Below the pieces are notes generated by a model that was given only the letters and a program-made list of their open reading frames with translations, was not told the DNA's origin and did no database searches. Shown one piece after another: positions 29,428 through 36,935 of a stretch of DNA of 49,218 nt; position 1 is the stretch's first letter, and each line of letters begins with the position of its first letter. A program made the position numbers and the translations under genes. The stretch covers positions 1 to 49,218 of the forward strand of contig JBFWQE010000024.1 in the NCBI GenBank assembly GCA_050249615.1, given 5' to 3'. This stretch comes from VFZN01 sp050249615. Lineage in GTDB: Bacteria > Acidobacteriota > Vicinamibacteria > Vicinamibacterales > UBA2999.

Positions 29428-29904
29428 ATGCGTCGACTGCGCGCGGCCCACGGGTACACCTTCGTCGAGCTGCTGGTGGTGACCACCATCGTGCTGATCC
29501 TCGCCTCGGCGGTGCAGCCGCTGGCGCGCGTGACGATCCAGCGGCAGAAGGAGGTGGAGTTGCGGCGCGTGCTGCGCGAGATGCGCGACGCCATCGACAA
29601 GTTCAAGGACGCCGCGGACCAGGGAATGATCCCCACCACCGAGCTCAAGGCCAACAGCGAGGGATACCCGCCCGACCTGGAGATCCTCGTCGAGGGCGTC
29701 TCGGTGGCCAACGACGCCTCCGGGCGCAAGCTCAAGTTCCTCCGCCGCATCCCCATCGATCCGATGACCGGCGAGTCGGAATGGGGGCTGCGCTCCTACC
29801 AGGACAAGCCGGACACCACCAGCTGGGGCGGCCAGAACGTGTTCGACGTGCGCTCGCTCAGCGAGGGCACCGGGCTCGACGGGACCAAGTACAAGGACTG
29901 GTAG
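29428..29904 (+). CDS. Type II secretion major pseudopilin-like protein (GspG family)
   Basis: A 158-residue prepilin with a short leader. Cleavage is expected after G9 in AHGYTFVELLVV, leaving Glu at +5, followed by a hydrophobic helix. The C-terminal part (YPPDLEILVEGV, LRRIPIDPMTGESEWGLRSY, SLSEGTGLDGTKYKDW) matches GspG-type pseudopilins. It starts two bases after the secretin stop. No prepilin peptidase is encoded in the window. Confidence 0.9.
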   Translation: MRRLRAAHGYTFVELLVVTTIVLILASAVQPLARVTIQRQKEVELRRVLREMRDAIDKFKDAADQGMIPTTELKANSEGYPPDLEILVEGVSVANDASGRKLKFLRRIPIDPMTGESEWGLRSYQDKPDTTSWGGQNVFDVRSLSEGTGLDGTKYKDW

Positions 29905-29911
29905 ACGGGGG

Positions 29912-29981
29912 AGCGTGCAGAGTGCTGGGTGCGGAGTGCAGAGTGCGGGTGCGGAGTGCGGAGTGCAGAGTGCGGAGTGCC
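29912..29981 (+). repeat. Heptamer repeat (GTGCRGA) spanning the start of the second pseudopilin
   Basis: Units GTGCAGA, GTGCGGA and GTGCGGG repeat about nine times. The array bridges the two pseudopilin genes and supplies the GTG start codon and first codons of the second one. Confidence 0.8.
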
Positions 29982-30422
29982 CTCCGCCGCGCGCTGGCTT
30001 CGGGACCTGCCCACCGAAGCTCGCGCTCTGGCTCGAGCGAAGGTGGGTTCACCATGATCGAGCTGCTCGTCGTGATCTCGATCATCGTCATCCTCGCCAG
30101 CATGGGCATGGTGCAGTACCGCAACAGCGTCATCCGGGCGCGCGAGGCCGTCCTGAAGGAGGACCTCTTCCGCATGCGCGACGCCATCGACCAGTACTAC
30201 GCCGACAAGAACAAGTACCCCTCGTCGCTGGACGATCTCGTGACGGACGGCTACCTCCGTGAGATTCCCGTGGACCCCATCACGCAGTCGAAGGATACCT
30301 GGCAGGTCATCAACCAGGAGCCCAACGTCAACGATGCCACGGCCCAGCCGGGCGTCTACGACGTGAAGAGCGGATCGGACCAGACCGCGCTCGACGGCAC
30401 CAGGTACGCGGACTGGGAGTAG
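29970..30422 (+). CDS. Second GspG-like pseudopilin
   Basis: A 150-residue protein if the last in-frame GTG of the repeat array is used. The prepilin site is EGG/FTMIELLVV, with cleavage after G26 and Glu at +5. A GspG-like body follows (DLFRMRDAIDQYYADKNKYP, LREIPVDPIT, TALDGTRYADW). The methionine inside FTMIE cannot be the start because it would remove the cleavage site. Other GTG codons upstream (for example 29922) would lengthen the leader further. The leader is long for this family and part of it is repeat-derived. It is probably a paralogue of the preceding gene. Confidence 0.85.
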   Translation: MRSALRRALASGPAHRSSRSGSSEGGFTMIELLVVISIIVILASMGMVQYRNSVIRAREAVLKEDLFRMRDAIDQYYADKNKYPSSLDDLVTDGYLREIPVDPITQSKDTWQVINQEPNVNDATAQPGVYDVKSGSDQTALDGTRYADWE

Positions 30423-30429
30423 GACGCGA

Positions 30430-31638
30430 TCACGGATTCACCCGAACGGTCAGCTGGGTGAACCCGGACGTGCCGGTCGTGGTACGCACGGTGACATTGG
30501 CGATGTAGGTGCCCGGCGCCGCGTAGCGATGGTTCGTGGTGGAGCCCGTCGTGACGGCGCCCTGGCCGTCGCCGAAGCTCCAGTCGTAGGACACGACGCT
30601 CGCCGACGAACCCAGGCCCCCGGCCGACGCCGAGAAGGCCACGATGCCCTGCTGCAGCGGGCTGCCAATCGACACCGGATTCGGCGTCGCCGTCATCGTC
30701 ACCGGCACGGACGACTGCTCGTTCACGTTCACCACGACCGAGGAGGTGCCCGTGATGCCCTGGGTGTCGGTGACCGTCGCGCGCACCGTGTAGACGCCCG
30801 CGCGGGGGAACGCGTGCGCGACCGGTGTCGCGCCCGAGATGGCGCCCAGCCGCGTCACCGCCGTGCCGTCACCCCAGTCGATGACCACCTCCCTGATGCC
30901 GTTGGTGGCGGTGCCCGACACTGGCGTGACCGTGAACGTGGCCGCTACGCCGGCCTCGAGCCCCGTGGTGGGGGCCGTGATGGTCACCGCTGGCGACGCG
31001 GCCGTCACCTCCACGGTTGCGCTCTGGCCGCCAGCCGTGGCCGTGACCGTCGCCGAGCGCGGCGCGGTGAGCGTGGTTCGGGCTTCGCCATTGGCGCCGG
31101 TAATGGCCTGGCCGGCCGAGAGCTGTCCCGCCGTCGTCGTAAAGGTGACGGGCACGCCCTGCAGTGGGTTGCCCGCCGCGTCAACGACCGTGGCGACGAT
31201 GTCCGTACTGCCGCCGGTGGCGGGGATGGTTTGCGGATCCGCGCGCAGGATGATGCGCGCGGCGGCGGCGCCGCCGACGAGGATTTCCACTTCAGTGGCG
31301 CGCGTGGCGCCGGAGAACGCGCCGATCTTGGCCGTGCCCGACTGCGTGCTCGCGAGGAATCGCACCGTGGCCTTGCCGCCTTCCGTGCGGGCCTCCGTCG
31401 GGTCGATGGTGCCGAACGAGGAGGTGAACGTGACGACCGTGCCGTTCTGCACCGGCGTGCCCGCCGACTCGGTGACCGAAGCGGTCACCGCCGCCTCCCC
31501 GTTGACGGGAACCACGGTCGTGCTGACCGTCAGGGTGATGGTGGACTCGGTGGGTGCCAGCAAGGGCACCTTGTCGCAAGCCGACAGAGTGGCCACCGCG
31601 AACAGGAGCGCGGAGAGCAGCAGGCGGGAACGTGACAC
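30430..31638 (-). CDS. Ig-like / PKD-domain lipoprotein
   Basis: A roughly 402-residue surface or periplasmic lipoprotein. The signal peptide reads MSRSRLLLSALLFAVATLSAC. Two Big-1-like Ig repeats follow (NGTVVTFTSSFGTIDPTEAR and GVPVTFTTTAGQLSAGQ), then two PKD-like domains (VIDWGDGTAVTRLG, with HAFPRAGVYTVRATVTDTQG; and YDWSFGDGQG, with HRYAAPGTYIANV). An upstream ATG at 31668 would lie inside the spacer of the predicted promoter, so I use the GTG at 31638. The gene sits inside the secretion operon on the opposite strand, end to end with the second pseudopilin. It may be an adhesin-like accessory or cargo. Confidence 0.82.
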   Translation of the reverse strand: MSRSRLLLSALLFAVATLSACDKVPLLAPTESTITLTVSTTVVPVNGEAAVTASVTESAGTPVQNGTVVTFTSSFGTIDPTEARTEGGKATVRFLASTQSGTAKIGAFSGATRATEVEILVGGAAAARIILRADPQTIPATGGSTDIVATVVDAAGNPLQGVPVTFTTTAGQLSAGQAITGANGEARTTLTAPRSATVTATAGGQSATVEVTAASPAVTITAPTTGLEAGVAATFTVTPVSGTATNGIREVVIDWGDGTAVTRLGAISGATPVAHAFPRAGVYTVRATVTDTQGITGTSSVVVNVNEQSSVPVTMTATPNPVSIGSPLQQGIVAFSASAGGLGSSASVVSYDWSFGDGQGAVTTGSTTNHRYAAPGTYIANVTVRTTTGTSGFTQLTVRVNP

Positions 31639-31684
31639 GGGTAAGGTCAATAAGGATAATAGGCGCATGGGGTTAGCGGGTCAA
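31632..31684. promoter_or_regulatory. Bidirectional sigma70 promoter with a shared -10 core
   Basis: Plus strand: GTGACA (31632-31637), 17 bp, GATAAT (31655-31660). Minus strand: TTGACC (31684-31679), 17 bp, TATTAT (31661-31656). The two -10 elements share five bases, so only one polymerase can bind at a time. Predicted plus transcription starts at or next to the ATG at 31667, making that mRNA leaderless. The minus transcript starts near 31649, eleven bases before the GTG of the lipoprotein. Confidence 0.58.
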
Positions 31685-32686
31685 GGCAGTCGCGCGGGCG
31701 AGCGCGGCTACGCCATGGCCGCGTTGCTCGTCGGGTTGAGCGTGATGGCCGTGATGATGTCGGCCGCGCTGCCCGTGTGGACGCACTTCGCCCAGCGCGA
31801 AAAGGAAGAAGAGCTCATCTGGCGCGGGGAGCAGTACCGGCGCGCCATCATGCTGTTCCAGCGCCGCTACGCGAATACCTTTCCCCCTTCCGTCGACGTC
31901 CTGGTCGAGCAACGGTTCCTCCGGAAGAAGTACAAGGACCCCATCACCAACGACGACTTCCAGATCATTCCCGTCGGAGGGGCGGTGCCGGGTGGCCGGC
32001 CAGGCATGCCGACGCCGGGCGGCGCCGGACCCGCGAACACGCCGGGCGGCGTCGGTGGCTTCGGTGCGCCCCAGCCCGGAGCAGCGATGCCGGGTGCCGC
32101 TCCGTCCTCGTCGTTCGGCCAGGCCACGCAGCCCGCCATGGGCATCCAGGGCGTCACCTCGAAGAGCAAGGAGCAGTCCATCAAGCTCTATAACGGGATG
32201 GACCGCTACAACCAGTGGGCCTTCGTGTACCTGGCGGCCTCCACACGGGCAGGCGCCGGTGGAGCGGGGTTTGCGCGGCCAGGCATGGGCGGCCCGCCAG
32301 GTGGCGCGGGGCAGCCGTTCGGGCAGCCGGGTGGGGGCTTCGCTCAGCCTGGCGGAGGCTTCGGGCAACCCGGCAGTGGCTTCGGGCAACCCGGCGGTGG
32401 CTTCGGACAACCCGGCGGCGGCTTCGGACAACCCGGAGGCGGCTTCGGACAACCCGGAGGCGGCTTTGGTCAACCAGGCGGAGGCTTCGGGCAGCCTGGT
32501 GGGGGCTTCGGCCAGCCTGGAGGCGGGTTTGGCCAGCCGGGCGCACCCGCCCAGCCGAAGTACCCCCCGGTGCCCGGAGGATTCGGTGCGCCGGCACCGC
32601 CCGGTACCGGCCCTGGTTCCGGCTCCGTCTTCACGCCGGCCAAGCCTCCGGGGTCTGGTGGACAATTGCCTCCTCCGCTGGACTAG
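31667..32686 (+). CDS. Pseudopilin-like protein with Gly/Pro/Gln-rich repeat tail
   Basis: A 339-residue protein. The N-terminus has a prepilin-like site (GERG/YAMAALLVGLSVMAV) but alanine rather than glutamate at +5. The body includes REKEEELIWRGEQYRRAIM and FQRRYANTFPPSVDVL, as in GspG/GspK-like accessory pseudopilins, and VLVEQRFLRKKYKDPIT. From about residue 105 it is Gly/Pro-rich and disordered, with eleven tandem FGQPGGG-type heptads (218-294), then a short Pro-rich end. The ATG at 31667 coincides with the predicted transcription start; AAGGA at 31652-31656 is an alternative Shine-Dalgarno. The missing Glu suggests a minor, tip-located or non-polymerising subunit. Confidence 0.8.
   Translation: MGLAGQGSRAGERGYAMAALLVGLSVMAVMMSAALPVWTHFAQREKEEELIWRGEQYRRAIMLFQRRYANTFPPSVDVLVEQRFLRKKYKDPITNDDFQIIPVGGAVPGGRPGMPTPGGAGPANTPGGVGGFGAPQPGAAMPGAAPSSSFGQATQPAMGIQGVTSKSKEQSIKLYNGMDRYNQWAFVYLAASTRAGAGGAGFARPGMGGPPGGAGQPFGQPGGGFAQPGGGFGQPGSGFGQPGGGFGQPGGGFGQPGGGFGQPGGGFGQPGGGFGQPGGGFGQPGGGFGQPGAPAQPKYPPVPGGFGAPAPPGTGPGSGSVFTPAKPPGSGGQLPPPLD
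32318..32548 (+). repeat. Eleven 21-bp tandem repeats encoding FGQPGGG
   Basis: Eleven in-frame 21-bp units encode FGQPGGG with variants FAQPGGG, FGQPGSG and a terminal FGQPGAP. Units 5-7 are nearly identical in DNA while the outer ones differ at synonymous sites. This suggests recent expansion from the centre together with selection for the peptide. Confidence 0.95.
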
Positions 32687-32712
32687 ACGCGCGGTGCGGC
32701 GAACTGGTCTGC

Positions 32713-34419
32713 TCAGTGGCGCGCGATCAGCCAGGCGGCGCCACCCGCCACCGCGACGTACGGCAGAGCGGCGACAGCGCCGCCGAAGAGCAGCGCTCCC
32801 ATCCCCAGCAGGACCGCGTAGACCAGCGCGGTGCCCGCCACCCACTTCAGGAAGAGCGGCCCGATCGCCTCGGGCGGTGGCTCGCCCCCCAGCGCGGCGA
32901 TGCGCATCCACCCCGGCCCGCCGGGTCGCGTCAGCCTGTAGAACCTGAGGAGCTGCGCGTCCGTCTCCGGCGGCGTGAGGAAGGTGACGGTCAGCCAGCA
33001 CGTCGTGGTCCACGCCACCACGATGAGCAGGGTGGCCGGGAAGGCCACGTCCATCGTCAGCTTGACGGCCGCGTATCCGATGGCGGCCGCCACCATCGCG
33101 CTGATCTCGGACCAGGCGTTCACGCGCCACCAGTACCACCGCAGGATGAGCACGAGCCCGATGCCGGCGCCGCTCTCGAGCACGAACTCCCACGCCTGCC
33201 TGATGCTCTCGAGGTAGAAAGTGACCACGGCGCTCGCCACCATCAACGCCAGCGTCGTGACGCGCGAGACGAGCACGTAGTGGCGCTCGTCGCCATCGGT
33301 CCGGACGAACCGGCGGTAGAAGTCGTTGACGATGTAGGACGTGCCCCAGTTGAGCTGCGTGGAGATGGTGGACATGTAGGCCGCGAAGAACGCGCCGAGC
33401 AGCAGGCCGCGCCAGCCCTGTGGAAGGTGATCGCGAATCACCATCACGTAGCCGGCCTCCTTGTCGGTGATGGTGGGGTAGAGCACCATCGACACGAGGC
33501 CGACGATGATCCAGGGCCACGGGCGGACGCAGTAGTGCGCCACGGTGAACCAGAGCGTGGCGAAGAACGCGTGCCGCTCGTTCTTCGCCGACATCATGCG
33601 CTGCGCGACGTAGCCGCCGCCGCCGGGCTCCTGGCCCGGGTACCAGCTGGACCACCACTGCACGCCGACATAGGCGAGGAAGGCGCCGAGCGGCAGGCCG
33701 GCCACGGCGCCGACGACATCGATGGCCGAGAAGGAGGGCAGGAAGCTGAGCACCTGGGGGTCGAGCGCGCGCGCGAGGCCCTCGAGTCCGCCCACTTCCG
33801 GCACGCGCAGCGCGAACCAGGCCAGGGCGATGGTGCCGATCATCGCCAGCGTGAACTGGAAGAAGTCGGCCGCGACGACGCCCCAGAGGCCTCCGACCGC
33901 GCTGTAGACGCCGGTGATGGCCAGGCTGATGAGGACCGCGGTGAGCGTGTCCCACCCGAGCGTCACCGAGAGGATCTTGGCCATGGCCAGGTTGACCCAG
34001 CCCATGACGACGCAGTTGATGAGGATCCCGAGGTAGAGCGCGCGGAAGCCGCGGAGCACGGCGGCCGGCCGGCCCGTGTAGCGCAGCTCCGCGAACTCCA
34101 CGTCGGTGAGGATGCCCGCGCGGCGCCACAGGCGGGCGAAGAAGAAGACGGTGAGCACGCTGCCCGTGGCCGCGCTCCACCAGATCCAGTTGCCCGCGAT
34201 GCCGTTCCTCGCGACGATGCCGGCCACGGCCAGCGGCGTGTCTGCCGCGAACGTGGTCGCCACCATGGAGGTCCCCGCGAGCCACCAGGGCAGCTGCCGC
34301 CCGCCGAGGAAGAAGTCCGCGATGCTGCGGCCTCCTCGCGTCGAGAGCCACAGGCCGAGCGACGCCGAGCAGACGAAGTACGCAGCGATGAAGGCCCAGT
34401 CGAGGGGCGTGAGGATCAC
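32713..34419 (-). CDS. Sodium:solute symporter family protein
   Basis: A 568-residue polytopic membrane protein of the SSS family with about 13-14 hydrophobic segments. Signatures include GRSIADFFLGGRQLPWWLAG near the N-terminus, FFAAYMSTISTQLNWGTSY and VNDFYRRFV. It should import a sugar or other small solute with Na+. The substrate cannot be read from sequence. The start is GTG, seven bases after the serine hydrolase stop, and it is the last gene of a four-gene operon with a second SSS symporter. Context suggests amino-sugar or muropeptide-derived substrates. Confidence 0.9.
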   Translation of the reverse strand: MILTPLDWAFIAAYFVCSASLGLWLSTRGGRSIADFFLGGRQLPWWLAGTSMVATTFAADTPLAVAGIVARNGIAGNWIWWSAATGSVLTVFFFARLWRRAGILTDVEFAELRYTGRPAAVLRGFRALYLGILINCVVMGWVNLAMAKILSVTLGWDTLTAVLISLAITGVYSAVGGLWGVVAADFFQFTLAMIGTIALAWFALRVPEVGGLEGLARALDPQVLSFLPSFSAIDVVGAVAGLPLGAFLAYVGVQWWSSWYPGQEPGGGGYVAQRMMSAKNERHAFFATLWFTVAHYCVRPWPWIIVGLVSMVLYPTITDKEAGYVMVIRDHLPQGWRGLLLGAFFAAYMSTISTQLNWGTSYIVNDFYRRFVRTDGDERHYVLVSRVTTLALMVASAVVTFYLESIRQAWEFVLESGAGIGLVLILRWYWWRVNAWSEISAMVAAAIGYAAVKLTMDVAFPATLLIVVAWTTTCWLTVTFLTPPETDAQLLRFYRLTRPGGPGWMRIAALGGEPPPEAIGPLFLKWVAGTALVYAVLLGMGALLFGGAVAALPYVAVAGGAAWLIARH

Positions 34420-34426
34420 GCGCGGA

Positions 34427-35476
34427 TTATACGTGCGCGAGGTCGGCGGCCACGGCGTCGTGCAGTTCGGGACGCACGCGCGTCATGGCATCCCCCGCGC
34501 GCGTGGGGTGCACGCGGTTCGAGAGGAACACGACGTAGTAGTCCTGGACCGGGTCGATCCACAGGGACGTGCCGGTGAAGCCGGTGTGGCCGAACGCGGC
34601 GGGTGACATGCGCGTGCCGCAGGACGAGGTGGGCAGCATCGTGTCCCAGGCGAGCGCGCGCGAGCTGGCCGGCACGCGCCCACGCGAGACGAACTCGCGG
34701 TAGACAGGCCTCGTCTCGTCGGCCGCGGCACGCATCCACCAGCGGGCGCACGCGCCGACGGCGGCGGCCGTCCCGAAGAGCCCGGCGTGCGCGGCGACGC
34801 CAGCGAGGGCGGCGGCGTTCTCGTCGTGCACTTCGCCCACCAGCAGCCGGCCCCGCCAGGCGTCCACTTCGGTCGGCGCGATGCGGGTGTGCCAGTCGCT
34901 CGGAGGGTGGAATCGCAGCGGCAGGGCCTCGTCGATGGCCGCGGCACGCCAAGCCTCGAACAGCGCGTCGAGTGGGCGGCCCGCCGCGTGCTCGAGGGCC
35001 AGGCCCAGCAGGATGAACCCGGCGTCGGAGTAGACGCTGCGCGTGCCTGGCTCGTACTCGAGGGGCTCCGCACAGAGGGCTTCCTCGAAGGCCGCGCGAC
35101 CCTCGAGGTGCGCGTAGTACGGGCGGTGGGCCGGCAGGCCCGAGGCGTGCTCCAGCAGGTGCCGCAGCGTGACCGGCTGCCGGTCGGCGCCCGTCCAGGC
35201 CGCGATCCAGCGGCGCACGGGATCGTCGAGTCGAATGACCTGGCGCGCCACGAGGTCCGCGGCCACCGGCGCGGTCGCGAGCACCTTGGTGAGCGAGGCC
35301 AGGTCGTAGATCGTCTCCGCGGTGACTTCCGCGCTCCCGGGCTCGTACGACAGGCGCCCGGCCGGCAGGAGTGCGAGGACGCGTTCTGCCGTGCCCACCT
35401 CCACCACGGCGCCGGGGAAGGCCCGAGCCTTCACGGCGGATTCGAGCACGCGGCGGGCCCGTCCGAAGGTGCTCAC
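34427..35476 (-). CDS. Beta-lactamase-fold serine hydrolase, AmiE-like
   Basis: A 349-residue class C beta-lactamase/DD-peptidase fold protein. The catalytic tetrad SLTK is in DLASLTKVLATA. The tyrosine motif is YSD in SVYSDAGFILLG, in place of YxN, and the third motif is HTG in FGHTGFTGTSLW, in place of KTG. No signal peptide is visible, so it is probably cytoplasmic. In Bacillus subtilis a relative, AmiE (YbbE), is encoded with MurQ and NamZ and removes peptide from MurNAc. The same job is plausible here given murQ nearby, but this is inference. GTG start inside the symporter stop (GTGA). Confidence 0.82.
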   Translation of the reverse strand: MSTFGRARRVLESAVKARAFPGAVVEVGTAERVLALLPAGRLSYEPGSAEVTAETIYDLASLTKVLATAPVAADLVARQVIRLDDPVRRWIAAWTGADRQPVTLRHLLEHASGLPAHRPYYAHLEGRAAFEEALCAEPLEYEPGTRSVYSDAGFILLGLALEHAAGRPLDALFEAWRAAAIDEALPLRFHPPSDWHTRIAPTEVDAWRGRLLVGEVHDENAAALAGVAAHAGLFGTAAAVGACARWWMRAAADETRPVYREFVSRGRVPASSRALAWDTMLPTSSCGTRMSPAAFGHTGFTGTSLWIDPVQDYYVVFLSNRVHPTRAGDAMTRVRPELHDAVAADLAHV

Positions 35477-36921
35477 GCCGCGCGTGCCCCGGCCGAGGCA
35501 GGCCTCAGCCTGGCGGACACCCAGGCCACGCCTGCCGTGGTGATGGCGCCGATCAGGACGTACCAGGTCCATGCGATGGGGGTGCCCCACCAGACGAGGG
35601 CCATCACCAGCAGGCCAGCGATCATGCCGCGGAACACGTCGCGCTCCGAGGTGGACGGCGCCAGCGTCCCGAGCAGGAACGCGCCGAGCACTGCGCCCGA
35701 CCCCAGTGAGAGCACCGACAGGCCTGCGTCGAGGACGGACCGCGCCATGAACTGCGCGCCCAGCGCCACGAGCAGCTGCACGATGCCCCAGGCCACCGTG
35801 GCCTGCTTCGAGATGCGCATGCGCGTCGTCTCGTCGGCCGCCGGGTTGACGTACGGGAGGTAGAAGTCGTTGATGGTGGTGGCCGCCATCGCGTTCAAGG
35901 ACGGCGAGAGCGCGGCCGCCACGATAGCCGCCACGATGAAGCCGGCGACGCCGGAGGGCAGCGTGCTGACGACGAAGACCGGGAGAATCTCGTCGGTGCG
36001 CGCCAGGGGCTGCGGCAGCGGTGCCTGCAGGTAATAGGCGTAGAGCATCGCGCCGATCAGCAGGAACAGGATGAACTGCGCGAACACGATGAAGCCGCTC
36101 AGCACGAGGCCTCGCGACGCCTCGCCCGCGCTGCGCGCCGAGAGCAGGCGCTGCACGAGGAACTGGTCCGTGCCGTGGGTGGAGAGCGTGAGCGCGATAC
36201 CTCCGAGGACGCCGGCCCAGAGCGTGTAGACGCGGCTCGCGTCCAGCGACAGGTCGAGCACCGTGAAGCGTCCGGCCTCCCGCCCCACACGCACGACCGT
36301 GTCCCACCCACCGTCGATGTTGCCCATCAGCGACCACGCGATGACCCCCGCGCCCGCGACATAGACGAACATCTGCACCACGTCCGTCCAGATGACCGCG
36401 GACACGCCACCGCGCATCGTGTAGACGATCATCGCCGCGCCCAGGACGATGACCACGGCGCTCACGGGCAGCTGGGTCACCACCGCGATGACCAGCGCCG
36501 TGGTGAAGAGACGGATGCCGTCGGCGAGCGAGCGCGTGATGAGGAAGATGGCCGCCGAGAGCGTCTTCACCCGCGGCCCGTAGCGCCGTTGCAGCAGCTC
36601 GTACGACGTGAAGAGCTCGCCGCGGAAGTACGCCGGAATGAACAGGGCGCTCACGATGATGCGCCCGATCACGTAGCCCGCGGCGAGCTGCAGGAACGTC
36701 ATGTTCCCCGCGTACGCCGTGGCCGGAATGCCGATGAAGGTGAGCGTGCTCGTCTCGGTGGCGACGATGGTGAAGCAGATGGCCCACCAGGGCACGCTCC
36801 GGTCCGTGAGGAAGTAGTCGCGCGTGGTGTGCTGGAACCGGGCAAACCACGACCCGAACGCCGTGATCGCGACGAGGTAGGCGCCGATGACCGCGTAGTC
36901 GAGGGGGGAGAGCGACATCAC
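35473..36921 (-). CDS. Sodium:solute symporter family protein
   Basis: A 482-residue SSS transporter with about 13 membrane helices. It has TTRDYFLTDRSVPWWAICF, ETSTLTFIGIPATAYAGN, and near the middle AALSPSLNAMAATTINDFYL, the Na+-site region of the family. It is only modestly similar to the second SSS protein encoded two genes downstream, so the pair may take up different substrates. Two adjacent ATGs are possible starts. It lies 14 bases after the GHL10 stop and overlaps the serine hydrolase start, so it is translationally coupled. Confidence 0.92.
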   Translation of the reverse strand: MMSLSPLDYAVIGAYLVAITAFGSWFARFQHTTRDYFLTDRSVPWWAICFTIVATETSTLTFIGIPATAYAGNMTFLQLAAGYVIGRIIVSALFIPAYFRGELFTSYELLQRRYGPRVKTLSAAIFLITRSLADGIRLFTTALVIAVVTQLPVSAVVIVLGAAMIVYTMRGGVSAVIWTDVVQMFVYVAGAGVIAWSLMGNIDGGWDTVVRVGREAGRFTVLDLSLDASRVYTLWAGVLGGIALTLSTHGTDQFLVQRLLSARSAGEASRGLVLSGFIVFAQFILFLLIGAMLYAYYLQAPLPQPLARTDEILPVFVVSTLPSGVAGFIVAAIVAAALSPSLNAMAATTINDFYLPYVNPAADETTRMRISKQATVAWGIVQLLVALGAQFMARSVLDAGLSVLSLGSGAVLGAFLLGTLAPSTSERDVFRGMIAGLLVMALVWWGTPIAWTWYVLIGAITTAGVAWVSARLRPASAGARAA

Positions 36922-36935
36922 CCGCCCTGCCCGCC

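Noticed and set aside
31639..31668. ATG at 31668 as start of the Ig/PKD lipoprotein
   Set aside because: It would lie in the spacer of the predicted promoter and overlap the start codon of the divergent gene; the GTG at 31638 gives a better signal peptide.
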